A stretch of DNA of 54,022 nucleotides from Prevotella sp. (GCA_024697405.1 JAILFU010000174.1:1-54022), one strand, 5' to 3'; shown: positions 7,238-16,452, counted from the stretch's first letter. The notes: a model not told the origin generated them from the sequence alone. Program-made: numbers and translations.

Positions 7238-10200
7238 ATGGCAAAAAGATTCGCTGAATACAAAGGTTTGAACCTGACACAGGTGAACAATGAGATGCTG
7301 GAGAAGTGGATGAAGGAAGACATCTTCCACCGTTCTATTGAAGAACGCGAAGGATGTCCGCAGTTTGTTTTCTACGAGGGTCCTCCTTCAGCCAACGGTC
7401 ATCCGGGCATACACCATGTGCTCGGCCGCGCGTTGAAAGATACCTTCAACCGCTATCGTACCATGCAGGGATTCCAGGTTAAGCGCAAAGCTGGCTGGGA
7501 CACTCACGGCCTGCCCGTGGAGCTCAGCGTGGAGAAGGCGCTGGGTATCACGAAGGCCGACATCGACAATCCTGAAAGTCCCCGCTATATCTCAACGGAG
7601 GACTATAATCAGAAGTGCCGTGAAAACGTGATGACCTACACGAAGGAATGGCGCGACCTGACAGAGCGCATGGGCTATTTCGTAGACCTGGATAACCCCT
7701 ATATCACGTATGACAATAAATATATAGAGACGCTGTGGTGGCTGCTGAAACAGTTCTACAAGAAGGGACTGCTCTACAAAGGCTACACTATCCAGCCCTA
7801 TAGTCCTGCGGCCGGTACGGGTCTGAGCTCGCATGAGCTGAATCAGCCTGGATGCTACCGCGACGTGAAGGACACGACCTGCACGGCATTGTTCAAGATA
7901 AAGAATCCAAGGTCTGAGATGACGGGGTGGGGGACAGCCTACTTCCTGGCTTGGACAACAACGCCGTGGACACTGGCCGCCAACTCGGCACTTTGCGTAG
8001 GTCCGAAGATAGACTATGTGGCCGTGGACACCTACAACCCTTATTCTGCCAAACCCATCACCATCGTCATGGCTGAGGCTCGTCTGGCAGCCTATCTGGC
8101 TCCCGAAGGAGAAATCACTGATGGCGGAGAGATGCCAGAATACAAGAAAGGCGAGAAGTTCATGCCCTATCGCATCGTCGGCCGCTACAAGGGTACCGAC
8201 CTCGTGGGTATGGAATACGAGCAGCTGATGCCTGCCATCAAGCCTATGGGCGATGCCTTCCGTGTCATTCCCGGCGACTATGTGACGACAGAGGACGGCG
8301 CTGGTATTGTGCACATCGCTCCGAACTTCGGTGCTGACGATGCTTTCGTGGCCAAGCAGGCAGGAATCTGCCCCATCGTGCTTGTCGACAAGAAAGGAAA
8401 CGAGCGTCCTGTGGTTGACTTGCAGGGCAAATATTACGTCATCGACGACCTTGACCCCGACTTCGTGAAGAACTACGTGAACGTTGGAGAGTGGCAGAAA
8501 TTTGCCGGCCGCTACGTGAAGAACGCTTACGACGAGAACCTTACCGACAAGGACGAGACACTGGACATCAGTATCTGTATGGACTTGAAGGCGCAGGACA
8601 AGGTATACAAGATAGAGAAGCATGTGCACAACTATCCGCACTGCTGGCGCACCGACAAGCCTGTGTTGTATTATCCCCTTGATTCATGGTTCATTAAGAG
8701 TTCGTCGATGAAGGAACGCATGAGCGAGCTAAACAAGACTATCGGCTGGCATCCGGAATCGACGGGAACCGGGCGCTTCGGAAACTGGCTGGATAATCTG
8801 AACGACTGGAACCTCTCCCGCTCGCGCTTCTGGGGAACGCCGTTACCCATCTGGCGTTCAGAGGACGGCGAAGAAATCTGCATCGGCTCGCTGGAAGAAC
8901 TCTATCAAGAAGTTGAGAAGGCTGTCGCCGCAGGCGTGATGGAGAGCAACCCGCTGAAGGAGAAAGGCTTCGTGCCTGGCGACATGAGCCAAGAGAATTA
9001 CGACCGCATCGACGTGCATCGCCCTTATGTGGACTATATCAAGCTGGTGTCGCCCAGTGGAAAACCCATGAAGCGCGAGGCCGACCTCATCGACGTTTGG
9101 TTTGACAGCGGCTCCATGCCCTATGCCCAGTTGCACTATCCGTTTGAGAATAAAGAGCTGATAGACGAGCGCAAGTTCTATCCTGCCGACTATATCAATG
9201 AGGGTGTAGACCAGACACGCGGATGGTTCTTCACGCTGCATGCCATCGCTACGATGATTTTCGACTCTGTTGCCTTTAAGAACGTGGTGTCTACGGGTCT
9301 TGTCCTCGATGCTAAAGGTGACAAGATGTCGAAGCACAAGGGCAACGTGGTCAGCCCCTTTGAGATGATTGAGAAGTATGGCTCAGATGCCGTTCGCTTC
9401 TACATGATGACAAACTCGGAGCCGTGGGACAACCTGAAATTCGACCCGGCAGGAGTGGCCGAGGTGCGTGGCAAGTTCTTCGGCACGCTCTATAACACCT
9501 ATAGCTTCTTCGCCCTCTACGCCAACGTCGACGATTATGTTCCGTCTGTTGCTGTAGTACAGCAACAAACAGAACGGCCAGAAATCGACCGTTGGATTCT
9601 CTCCTGCCTGAATACGCTGGTGAAAAAGGTGAAGAACGAGATGGATCATTTTGATCCCACCCGTGCTGGCCGTTTCATTGACGCTTTCGTCAACGACGAC
9701 CTGTCGAACTGGTACGTGCGCCTGAGCCGCAAGCGTTTCTGGGGTAAGGAGATGGATGCAGACAAGCTTTCTGCCTATGATACGCTCTACACCTGCCTGA
9801 TTACAGTAGCCAAGCTGATAGCTCCCTTCTCTCCTTTCTATGCCGACCGTCTCTACCGTGACTTGGGAGGAGAGAAAGATTCTGTGCATCTGGATTTCTT
9901 CCCCGTGGCTGATGAGTCGCTCATCGACACCGACCTCGAGGCCCGCATGGAGATGGCACAGAAAATCACGTCGATGGTGCTGGCATTGCGCCGCAAGGTG
10001 AATATCAAGGTGCGCCAGCCGCTACAGAGCATCATGATTCCTGCCACCGACGAGCAGAAAAAGTATATCGAGGCTGTGAAACAACTCATCATGAGCGAGG
10101 TGAACGTAAAGGACCTGAAATTCGTCGAGGGTCAGGGCGTTCTCGTCAAGAAGGTGAAGTGTAACTTCCGCACGATGGGCAAGAAGTTCGGAAAGCTGAT

Positions 10201-10699
10201 GAAGGGTGTGGCCTCCGCAATGGACACCTTGTCACAGGAACAGATTGCAGAACTGGAACAGCAGGGCACCATAGGCATTCAGGTGGAAGGGCAGGATCTT
10301 GTCGTAGAAGCCGTCGACGTGGAAATCATCAGCGAGGATATTCCAGGATGGCTGGTGGCCAACGAGGGCGCACTCACTGTGGCTTTGGATATCGTCATCA
10401 CAAAGGAACTCCGACTTGAGGGGCTGGCACGTGAATTGGTCAACCGGGTACAGAATATCCGCAAGGAGAGCGGCCTGGAAATTACCGATCGCATCAATGT
10501 GGAGATGACCCGTAACGATAGGATGGTTGAGGCTTTGGAACAGTGGAGCGACTATGTAAAGACGCAAGTTCTTGCCGATGCCATCGTTTGTACCGAAGGC
10601 TTTGCTGACGGTTCTCAAATTGAGATTGACGAATATCAGGAAGGTACTGAAGTTAAAGTAGACGAATTGAAACTAAACATTAAGATAGCTAAATCCTAA
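7238..10699 (+). CDS. ileS: Isoleucyl-tRNA synthetase
   Basis: 1153 residues; charges tRNA-Ile. The class I signature is HPGIHH at 55-60 (HIGH motif), and KMSKH begins at K696 (KMSKS motif; the last position is H). Between them lies the CP1 editing domain with the WTTTPW motif. The C-terminal part is the anticodon-binding domain and the long extension usual in Bacteroidota. The start is the ATG at 7238 (MAKRFAEYKGLNL). Residues 770-778 (SVAVVQQQT) are encoded by a palindromic insert at 9547-9567 in a loop between the catalytic core and the helical domain that varies between species. It heads a cluster with the DksA-like gene and lspA. Confidence 0.97.
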   Translation: MAKRFAEYKGLNLTQVNNEMLEKWMKEDIFHRSIEEREGCPQFVFYEGPPSANGHPGIHHVLGRALKDTFNRYRTMQGFQVKRKAGWDTHGLPVELSVEKALGITKADIDNPESPRYISTEDYNQKCRENVMTYTKEWRDLTERMGYFVDLDNPYITYDNKYIETLWWLLKQFYKKGLLYKGYTIQPYSPAAGTGLSSHELNQPGCYRDVKDTTCTALFKIKNPRSEMTGWGTAYFLAWTTTPWTLAANSALCVGPKIDYVAVDTYNPYSAKPITIVMAEARLAAYLAPEGEITDGGEMPEYKKGEKFMPYRIVGRYKGTDLVGMEYEQLMPAIKPMGDAFRVIPGDYVTTEDGAGIVHIAPNFGADDAFVAKQAGICPIVLVDKKGNERPVVDLQGKYYVIDDLDPDFVKNYVNVGEWQKFAGRYVKNAYDENLTDKDETLDISICMDLKAQDKVYKIEKHVHNYPHCWRTDKPVLYYPLDSWFIKSSSMKERMSELNKTIGWHPESTGTGRFGNWLDNLNDWNLSRSRFWGTPLPIWRSEDGEEICIGSLEELYQEVEKAVAAGVMESNPLKEKGFVPGDMSQENYDRIDVHRPYVDYIKLVSPSGKPMKREADLIDVWFDSGSMPYAQLHYPFENKELIDERKFYPADYINEGVDQTRGWFFTLHAIATMIFDSVAFKNVVSTGLVLDAKGDKMSKHKGNVVSPFEMIEKYGSDAVRFYMMTNSEPWDNLKFDPAGVAEVRGKFFGTLYNTYSFFALYANVDDYVPSVAVVQQQTERPEIDRWILSCLNTLVKKVKNEMDHFDPTRAGRFIDAFVNDDLSNWYVRLSRKRFWGKEMDADKLSAYDTLYTCLITVAKLIAPFSPFYADRLYRDLGGEKDSVHLDFFPVADESLIDTDLEARMEMAQKITSMVLALRRKVNIKVRQPLQSIMIPATDEQKKYIEAVKQLIMSEVNVKDLKFVEGQGVLVKKVKCNFRTMGKKFGKLMKGVASAMDTLSQEQIAELEQQGTIGIQVEGQDLVVEAVDVEIISEDIPGWLVANEGALTVALDIVITKELRLEGLARELVNRVQNIRKESGLEITDRINVEMTRNDRMVEALEQWSDYVKTQVLADAIVCTEGFADGSQIEIDEYQEGTEVKVDELKLNIKIAKS
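9547..9567. repeat. In-frame coding palindrome, family A (ileS copy)
   Basis: Arms TGTTGCTGT (9547-9555) and ACAGCAACA (9559-9567) around the loop AGT, followed by AACAGAAC. The valS and thrA copies share the outer TGTTGC/GCAACA and the trailing AACA, but have GTT/AAC in place of TGT/ACA in the inner stem. It is read here in a different codon phase (TCT GTT GCT) from those two copies (TGT TGC GTT). Confidence 0.8.
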
Positions 10700-10707
10700 T
10701 CATTATT

Positions 10708-11094
10708 ATGTCAGAGAAAACACGCTACACTGACGAGGAACTCGAGGAGTTCCGTCAGATTATTAATGAGAAACTGGCCTTGGCCAAGCGAGACTATGAC
10801 CAGATGATGGACTCGCTGACAAACCGTGATTCCAACGATGTGGACGACACCTCGCCAACTTACAAGGCCCTGGAAGAAGGCAGCGAGACACAATCGAAGG
10901 AAGACCTGATGAAGTTTGCTGCCCGTCAGCAGAAGTTCATCCAGGGACTTCAGGCTGCCTTGATACGTATTGACAACAAGACCTATGGCATTGACCGCAT
11001 TACGGGTAAGCTCATTCCTGCCGAGCGGTTGCGTGCCGTTCCTCATGCCACGCTTAGCGTAGAGTCGAAAGAACTGGAGAAAAGGCGCAGGTAA
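10708..11094 (+). CDS. DksA/TraR-family protein without zinc cysteines
   Basis: 128 residues. The N-terminal half is a charged coiled-coil-like helix pair, and the C-terminal part (YGIDRITGKLIPAERLRAVP, then HATL) matches the globular region of TraR/DksA proteins from Bacteroidota. The four zinc-finger cysteines of DksA are absent; there is no cysteine at all, with D in the usual YGxC position. Family members bind the RNA polymerase secondary channel and modulate initiation with ppGpp; whether this form does so is not shown. It starts 8 bases after ileS and leads into lspA, a conserved gene order. Confidence 0.8.
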   Translation: MSEKTRYTDEELEEFRQIINEKLALAKRDYDQMMDSLTNRDSNDVDDTSPTYKALEEGSETQSKEDLMKFAARQQKFIQGLQAALIRIDNKTYGIDRITGKLIPAERLRAVPHATLSVESKELEKRRR

Positions 11095-11118
11095 GAATTG
11101 GAAATTGGTAATTAAGAG
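11095..11118 (+). promoter_or_regulatory. lspA start region; TTG start forced by a stop
   Basis: The 24-base gap is ATTGGAAATTGG-type low-complexity sequence, common between Bacteroidota genes. An in-frame TAA at 11113-11115 lies just before TTG at 11119, and the next in-frame ATG falls after the first membrane helix, so TTG must be the start of lspA. Confidence 0.6.
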
Positions 11119-11748
11119 TTGAAAGCTAAACCATTTTTTACTCGCGGGCGGGTGGCAGTACTCTTGGTGCTTGCCATCCTGCTTACCGACCAGATTATCA
11201 AGGTCTTGGTAAAGACCGGCATGGAGCTGCATGAGAGCATTCGTGTCACCGATTGGTTCTACATTTCGTTCATTGAAAACAATGGTATGGCATGGGGCAT
11301 GCAGATTGGCTCGAAGCTGGCACTCTCGCTGTTCCGTGTGGTTGCCATAGGATTCCTGGGGTACTATATTTGGATGCAGGCCCGAAAGCGGGCTCGCTGG
11401 GGCTATATCGTATTTCTTTCGATGGTGCTGGCCGGAGCTGCAGGAAATCTTATCGACTGTATGTTCTACGGTCTGGGCTTTGAAGCTTCTACGCCTTACA
11501 GTGTCAGCCACTGGGTGGGACTGGGAAATGGCTATGCGCCTTTCCTCATGGGGAAGGTTGTGGACATGTTCTATTTTCCCATCATCCAGACTACATGGCC
11601 TGAGTGGATGCCCTTCTGGGGCGGTGAACCGTTCGTTTTCTTCAGTCCCGTGTTTAATTTCGCCGACTCAAGCATATCGGTTGCAGTGGTGGCACTACTG
11701 CTATTCTACAGGAAAGAACTATCCGCTATATCGCTGAAACGTGAATAG
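11119..11748 (+). CDS. lspA: Lipoprotein signal peptidase (signal peptidase II)
   Basis: 209 residues; an inner-membrane aspartic protease that cleaves prolipoproteins before the lipidated cysteine. Four hydrophobic segments are visible. The catalytic pair is D113 (AAGNLIDC) and D183 (FNFADSSIS), and the first helix holds LLTDQIIK. It is longer than the E. coli enzyme (about 165 residues) because of an insert before the last helix (about residues 115-175), usual for Bacteroidota. The start codon is TTG. Its stop overlaps the GTG start of the next lipoprotein gene. Confidence 0.94.
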   Translation: MKAKPFFTRGRVAVLLVLAILLTDQIIKVLVKTGMELHESIRVTDWFYISFIENNGMAWGMQIGSKLALSLFRVVAIGFLGYYIWMQARKRARWGYIVFLSMVLAGAAGNLIDCMFYGLGFEASTPYSVSHWVGLGNGYAPFLMGKVVDMFYFPIIQTTWPEWMPFWGGEPFVFFSPVFNFADSSISVAVVALLLFYRKELSAISLKRE

Positions 11749-12712
11749 AACCACAGCACTGATGGTCGTGGGCGTGCTGTTGCTGATGGCAGCATGCAAG
11801 CCGGGCACGCCGAGCCAGTATATCCAGCCCGATGACATGGAAGATATACTTGTGGATTACTATCTGGCAAAGGCACTAGCCCAGCGCACAGCCAGCGAGC
11901 AAGGCGTTAACCAGGAATATGGATTTGCGCTCTATACCGAAGCCGCGCTCAAGAAACATGGCGTGACAAAGGCTGAATTTGACTCGTCGCTGGTCTACTA
12001 TTATTCCCGTGCCGACCGTTTCGACGCCATTCTTCAGCGTGTGTCAGAGAGACTCGATGAGCAGGCATTGGTGTTGGGAGCCTCGGAAGGCGAAATAGGA
12101 AAGTTCGCCTCGTACAAGGCAGACGGCGACACTGCGAATATTTGGGTAGACCGTACTACGGCCGTTCTCATGCCTGTCCCGCCATATAACCGGTGGGAAT
12201 TTAACATTACTGCCGACTCCACTTTCAGACGCGGTGACGCTCTGATGATGATGTTCATGAGCGACTACATGTTTCAGACAGGCAGTAAGAGCAGTGTCGT
12301 GTACATCTCCGTGGAATATGAAGATACGGTGGTCAGCCGCAATCTGCATTTCTCTGTTTCGGGCTTGAGTCAGCTCCGCGTGCCCGAGGACACGCTCAGG
12401 GACATACGTTCCATCAGAGGGTTCTTCTACTTGGATGGTGGTAATGAGGCATCTACGTCCACCCGCCTGCTGTTTCTGAATAGTGTTCAATTAATACGTT
12501 TCCATACGAAGGAGGAAGGTTATGCGACGGATAGCATCCCACGAGATAGTATTGGAGGACAACTCCCGACAGACTCTGTCGGTAGTAGAGATTCAACAAG
12601 GAGAAGTGGTACGCTGGTTCCCGCTGACGCAGGAGATAGCCTGCACAGAGTGGATGCCAGGACAGATAGTGTTGCGACGCGACGAGAAAAGGCTCCTGCG
12701 CGCGTACTATAA
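11741..12712 (+). CDS. DUF4296 lipoprotein
   Basis: 323 residues, starting at GTG 11741 inside the end of lspA. The lipobox LLLMAAC gives a lipidated C19. Residues of about 25-110 (YIQPDDMEDILVDYYLAKAL and on) match the DUF4296 domain found next to lspA in many Bacteroidota. The last 64 or so residues (after RFHTKEEG) are Ser/Asp/Arg-rich, low in complexity and overlap the next gene in another frame. The ancestral protein may have ended near RFHTKEE, with loss of the stop extending it across its neighbour. Function unknown. Confidence 0.8.
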   Translation: MNRTTALMVVGVLLLMAACKPGTPSQYIQPDDMEDILVDYYLAKALAQRTASEQGVNQEYGFALYTEAALKKHGVTKAEFDSSLVYYYSRADRFDAILQRVSERLDEQALVLGASEGEIGKFASYKADGDTANIWVDRTTAVLMPVPPYNRWEFNITADSTFRRGDALMMMFMSDYMFQTGSKSSVVYISVEYEDTVVSRNLHFSVSGLSQLRVPEDTLRDIRSIRGFFYLDGGNEASTSTRLLFLNSVQLIRFHTKEEGYATDSIPRDSIGGQLPTDSVGSRDSTRRSGTLVPADAGDSLHRVDARTDSVATRREKAPARVL

Positions 12713-12731
12713 TAATATGATCATTAACTAA
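12522..12731 (+). CDS. Small conserved hypothetical protein, overlapping gene
   Basis: A 69-residue protein, MRRIASHEIVLEDNSRQTLS..., preceded by a strong ribosome-binding site (AAGGAGGAAGG, ending just before the ATG). Its first 191 bases overlap the DUF4296 gene in the +1 frame. Small proteins beginning MRRIASH with a later PLT/TEW motif are, to my knowledge, found in this position in other Bacteroidota, so I take this as the real gene and the overlapping tail of its neighbour as secondary. No function is known. Confidence 0.65.
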   Translation: MRRIASHEIVLEDNSRQTLSVVEIQQGEVVRWFPLTQEIACTEWMPGQIVLRRDEKRLLRAYYNNMIIN

Positions 12732-12743
12732 AACCGGATAATT

Positions 12744-14051
12744 ATGAACTTGAAAGTACGTCTGTCTGTTATGAACTTCCTGGAGTTTGCTGTCTGGGGA
12801 GCTTATCTTACGTGTATGGGAAACTACCTTGGCGTTGCAGGCTTGGGTAACGAAATTCCCTGGTTCTATGCCATTCAGGGCATTGTGTCCATTTTCATGC
12901 CAACACTGATGGGCATTGTTGCCGACAAATATATTCAGCCGCAGCGCTTGCTGGGCTTGTGCCACCTCGTGGCCGGCGCCGCTATGCTGTGCTGCTGGTG
13001 GATGGGCATGTCGGCAGGTTTTGGCAATGAGCTGCCCAACAAGTCGGCCTTTATCTCCATGTACACGCTGAGTGTCGCATTCTTCATGCCTACAATAGCT
13101 TTGGCCAATACCACTGCCTTTACCATCCTGAAAGAAAACGGTATGGACACGGTGAAGGACTTCCCGCCCATCCGTGTGCTGGGTACCGTGGGCTTCATTG
13201 CCACCATGTGGTTTGTCAATTGTGCTGTCTGGGAAGATGGTGCCTTCTCTTTCACTCTTGCTGACAACACGCATAAGTTTCAATACACTTATATGCAGTT
13301 CTTCGTGTCGGGCATTTTGAGTTTTGTGCTATGTGCCTACTGCTTCTCTCTGCCTGAATGTCGTCTTGGCAAAAAGGAACAGACCGCTTCGCTGACCGAG
13401 TCGCTTGGCTTAAGTGCTTTCAAGCTGTTCAAGCGTAGGAAGATGGCGTTGTTCTTCATTTTCTCCGCGCTGCTGGGCATGTGCCTGCAGGTGACCAATG
13501 GCTATGCTGGTCCGTTTATCACTAGTTTCAAGGGCAATCCTGCCTTTGCAGATACTTTTGCCGCCAATAATGCCACCCTGCTGACTTCTCTTTCGCAGAT
13601 CAGCGAGGCACTGTGTATTCTTATGATACCGTTCTTCCTGAAGCGCTATGGCATAAAGGTGGTTATGCTCATGTCTATGTTCGCCTGGGTGTTCCGCTTT
13701 GGTTTCTTCGGCATAGGCAATCCTGCCATGCCGGGCGTACTGCTCTTTGTTCTGTCGTGTATTGTCTATGGCGTGGCCTTCGACTTCTTCAACGTGTCGG
13801 GCGGTATCTTTGTCGACCAGGAATGCGAGCCTTCGGTGAAGGCTTCTGCCCAGGGCCTCTTTATGATGATGACCAACGGCTTGGGAGCTACTATCGGCAC
13901 ACTTATTGCCGGTGCCATTGTAAACCACTATTGCCAGTGGGAAGGTGGCTTCCTGCTGGGTGAGTGGCAGACCTGCTGGTTCATCTTTGCTGCCTTTGCC
14001 CTAGTAGTGGGTGTATCCTTCGCCTTGGTGTTCAAGCCGGAGAAGAAATAG
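12744..14051 (+). CDS. Nucleoside:H+ symporter (NupG-like MFS permease)
   Basis: 435 residues with about 12 membrane segments. The start MNLKVRLSVMNFLEFAVWGAYL with GIVADKYI in the first cytoplasmic loop is typical of the NupG/XapB nucleoside permease family, and KRYGIKVVMLMSMFAWVFRFGFF matches the second half of the fold. It imports nucleosides using the proton gradient. It follows the small 69-residue gene by 12 bases. The substrate is inferred from the family. Confidence 0.85.
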   Translation: MNLKVRLSVMNFLEFAVWGAYLTCMGNYLGVAGLGNEIPWFYAIQGIVSIFMPTLMGIVADKYIQPQRLLGLCHLVAGAAMLCCWWMGMSAGFGNELPNKSAFISMYTLSVAFFMPTIALANTTAFTILKENGMDTVKDFPPIRVLGTVGFIATMWFVNCAVWEDGAFSFTLADNTHKFQYTYMQFFVSGILSFVLCAYCFSLPECRLGKKEQTASLTESLGLSAFKLFKRRKMALFFIFSALLGMCLQVTNGYAGPFITSFKGNPAFADTFAANNATLLTSLSQISEALCILMIPFFLKRYGIKVVMLMSMFAWVFRFGFFGIGNPAMPGVLLFVLSCIVYGVAFDFFNVSGGIFVDQECEPSVKASAQGLFMMMTNGLGATIGTLIAGAIVNHYCQWEGGFLLGEWQTCWFIFAAFALVVGVSFALVFKPEKK

Positions 14052-14103
14052 GGTAGGGGGACCATGATTCTGTAGTCTAAAATCCGTAAAACGAAAAGCT
14101 AAG

Positions 14104-14637
14104 GTGCGTCGCATACTACTAAGATTCGAAAACATGCAGCAAATCATGAGCAGCGAGGAGCTGTCGGTGATTCTGCTGACCGACGAGGCACGGAAACGTG
14201 CGTTGTCCGTAGTGTGCGATGCTGAGATGACGCGCCAGCTGCTGATGCGCCTGAAGGGAAATCGCGAAGTGTGCCGGACCATGTTGCCCGAAGTTCTTCT
14301 CCAGCTGTTGCCCTCGCGCTACGAGATGATGATCGTTGGTGTCTACGATGGCCAGTATCAGGTGATGCTGATGGATTTGGAAAGCGGTGACTCCGTGCGT
14401 GTGCGAACCAGCGATGCCGTATTGCTGAGTATTATCTCCCATATACCTCTTTATATAGAGGAACGGCTGATGAATCGTCAGAGCGTTCCTTTCGACGAGC
14501 ATGCCACCGGCGTGGCTATCCCAATTAATTCTATGGATACGCCACGTTTGAAGGCTGCTTTGAAGAATGCTGTGGAGGAGGAGAACTACGAACTGGCTTC
14601 CCAGCTTCGCGACGAAATCAAGCGCAGGAAGACATGA
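14104..14637 (+). CDS. BFN (DUF151) domain protein with UvrB/C motif
   Basis: 177 residues starting at GTG 14104; this start is preferred to the ATG at 14134 because the leading RRILLRFENM strand aligns with the family's first beta strand. Residues 1-125 form the bifunctional-nuclease-like domain; the last 30 (LKAALKNAVEEENYELASQLRDEIKRR) are a UvrB/UvrC interaction motif. It may act in nucleic-acid metabolism or repair. It overlaps rsmE by 4 bases. Confidence 0.8.
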   Translation: MRRILLRFENMQQIMSSEELSVILLTDEARKRALSVVCDAEMTRQLLMRLKGNREVCRTMLPEVLLQLLPSRYEMMIVGVYDGQYQVMLMDLESGDSVRVRTSDAVLLSIISHIPLYIEERLMNRQSVPFDEHATGVAIPINSMDTPRLKAALKNAVEEENYELASQLRDEIKRRKT

Positions 14638-15347
14638 AAGAGGAACGCTACTTCTACGTGCCGCAGGCTGCTGCTCTCAGTGAGCTTCCTGAAGAGGAGG
14701 CTTCCCATGCCGTACGTGTGTTGCGGCTGAAGGAGGGCGACGAGCTGATGCTGATGGACGGTGAGGGCATGTTCTTTCGGGCTGTTGTCAGCATGGCAAG
14801 CGGTAAACATTGCTTCTATACCATAGAGGAGACTTTGCCCCAGGAACGTTCTTGGCCGGCACATTTACATCTAGCCATTGCCCCCACTAAGATGATGGAA
14901 CGCATGGAGTGGTTGGCTGAGAAAGCCACTGAGATTGGCTTCGACGAGCTGTCGCTGCTCAATTGTCGCTTCTCTGAGCGCAGGGTGGTGAAAACACCGC
15001 GCCTTGAGAAGATCGTTATCTCCGCGATGAAGCAGAGCCGAAAGGCATGGAAACCGGTAGTCAACGAGATGCAGGACTTCAAAACGTTCATTGCCCATCA
15101 TACCGCAGGCCGGCGCTACATCGCCCACTGTTATGAGGAGGTGGAGCGAAGAAGTCTCTATGAAGAACTGAAAAAGGACTGTACCGATGCCCTGGTGCTT
15201 GTCGGCCCTGAAGGCGACTTCTCTATAGAAGAGGTGCGGATGGCTGTCGATGCGGGCTTCGTCTCCGTCGATTTGGGCAAGAGCCGGCTGCGCACGGAAA
15301 CTGCCGGGCTTGCAGCAGTCATGATGATGCAACTGTCACAACAATGA
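14634..15347 (+). CDS. rsmE: 16S rRNA m3U1498 methyltransferase
   Basis: 237 residues; methylates U1498 of 16S rRNA with S-adenosylmethionine. An N-terminal PUA-like part (EEEASHAVRVLRLKEGDEL) precedes a SPOUT domain with VGPEGDFS and LGKSRLRTETA, both diagnostic. It overlaps its neighbours by 4 bases on each side (ATGA junctions), showing tight translational coupling in a four-gene set. Confidence 0.93.
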   Translation: MKEERYFYVPQAAALSELPEEEASHAVRVLRLKEGDELMLMDGEGMFFRAVVSMASGKHCFYTIEETLPQERSWPAHLHLAIAPTKMMERMEWLAEKATEIGFDELSLLNCRFSERRVVKTPRLEKIVISAMKQSRKAWKPVVNEMQDFKTFIAHHTAGRRYIAHCYEEVERRSLYEELKKDCTDALVLVGPEGDFSIEEVRMAVDAGFVSVDLGKSRLRTETAGLAAVMMMQLSQQ

Positions 15348-15991
15348 ACCAGATACTTTTTAAGAACGTGTTGCCGCAGATATTCAGTGCGGTGCAGAAT
15401 CCTCCTGACTCTGACATCTGGAAGAAGGAGACCGCTTTCGAGCGGGGCACTCATTACCTGATAGAGGCCGACAGTGGAAGAGGCAAAAGCACGTTCTGCA
15501 GCTACGTTCTAGGCTACCGTCACGATTATACGGGGCAGGTGCTGTTCGACGGCAAGGATGCCCGTGAGTATCATGTCTCGGATTGGGCGCGCCTGCGCCA
15601 GCAACATGTCAGTTGCCTGTTTCAAGAGTTACGTCTTTTCCCTGAGCTGACTGCGTACGAGAATGTGGAGATTAAGAACAAGCTGACTAAGCACAAGACT
15701 CGCAAGCAGATTGAAGAATGGTTTTCGCTGCTGGGCATCGCCGACAAATTCAATGTGTCTGTTGGACGCATGTCTTTCGGACAGCAGCAGCGCGTAGCCC
15801 TGATGCGTGCACTGGTGCAGCCTTTTGATTTCCTGTTGGCGGATGAGCCTATCAGCCATCTGGACGATAGCAACGCACAAATCGTGGCAGACATGCTTGT
15901 CGAAGAGGCACGGCACCAAGGTGCATCGCTTATCGTCACCAGCATAGGAAAGCGTCTGCCTATGGAATTTGATAACATCCTACGATTATGA
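15344..15991 (+). CDS. ABC transporter ATP-binding protein, orphan
   Basis: 215 residues. Walker A at 43-50 (DSGRGKST), Q-loop near FQELRLFPELT, signature SFGQQQR (144-150) and Walker B FLLADE (163-168). It is closest in pattern to the LolD/FtsE type. No permease gene is nearby, and the Walker A is preceded by an acidic EADS instead of the usual hydrophobic residues. It overlaps rsmE and the DUF3256 gene by 4 bases each. The partner is unknown; it could serve a permease encoded elsewhere or act as a soluble ATPase. Confidence 0.85.
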   Translation: MNQILFKNVLPQIFSAVQNPPDSDIWKKETAFERGTHYLIEADSGRGKSTFCSYVLGYRHDYTGQVLFDGKDAREYHVSDWARLRQQHVSCLFQELRLFPELTAYENVEIKNKLTKHKTRKQIEEWFSLLGIADKFNVSVGRMSFGQQQRVALMRALVQPFDFLLADEPISHLDDSNAQIVADMLVEEARHQGASLIVTSIGKRLPMEFDNILRL

Positions 15992-16452
15992 AGAAAGCTA
16001 TTATAGCCATATTGTTAGGCATAGCCCCTCTTGGCAGCTTTGCCCAAAAACAAGACATGGCCTCCCTTTTCAAGGCAATGCCCGATTCGCTGATGCCTTA
16101 TTTGTCGAAAAACAACCGTCTGGACATGATAGACTTCATGGAGGCGCACATGAAAGCGGAAATCACCAACCTGCTGGACGGCCGCAGCGAGATGACGGCT
16201 TTGACAGCTGACAGCCTCTCCCTGCGCCTAAGTGATGTGCTGCGTGTGGATATGAAGTTACAGAAGGTAGAAGAGCCGGTAGACAGCAGCGATGTTATTG
16301 TCTGTGTGTGGCGTACCTATACGCTTAAAGAAAACCAGACAGCGTGTATAGCTGATACCTATACCGCTGCCTGGCGTCTGTTGAAGTCGGATGTCGTTTC
16401 GTCGTCGTTCTTGAAGCGCGATGAGACTGTATTCCTCAAGCCTCATTTCTAA
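15988..16452 (+). CDS. DUF3256 family secreted protein
   Basis: 154 residues with a signal peptide (MKKAIIAILLGIAPLGSFAQ) and the start DMASLFKAMPDSLMPYLSKNNRLDMIDFM characteristic of DUF3256 in Bacteroidales. Probably periplasmic. It ends the operon that begins with the BFN-domain gene; its stop overlaps by 4 bases the stop of the convergent Spy-like gene, leaving no room for a terminator between them. Confidence 0.8.
   Translation: MKKAIIAILLGIAPLGSFAQKQDMASLFKAMPDSLMPYLSKNNRLDMIDFMEAHMKAEITNLLDGRSEMTALTADSLSLRLSDVLRVDMKLQKVEEPVDSSDVIVCVWRTYTLKENQTACIADTYTAAWRLLKSDVVSSSFLKRDETVFLKPHF

Noticed and set aside
12566..12582. CCGACAG-ACT-CTGTCGG in the overlap of the DUF4296 and 69-residue genes as a family A element.
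   Set aside because: It has a 3-base loop like family A, but the arms do not contain TGTTGC and the stem is shorter; kept only as a possible relative.
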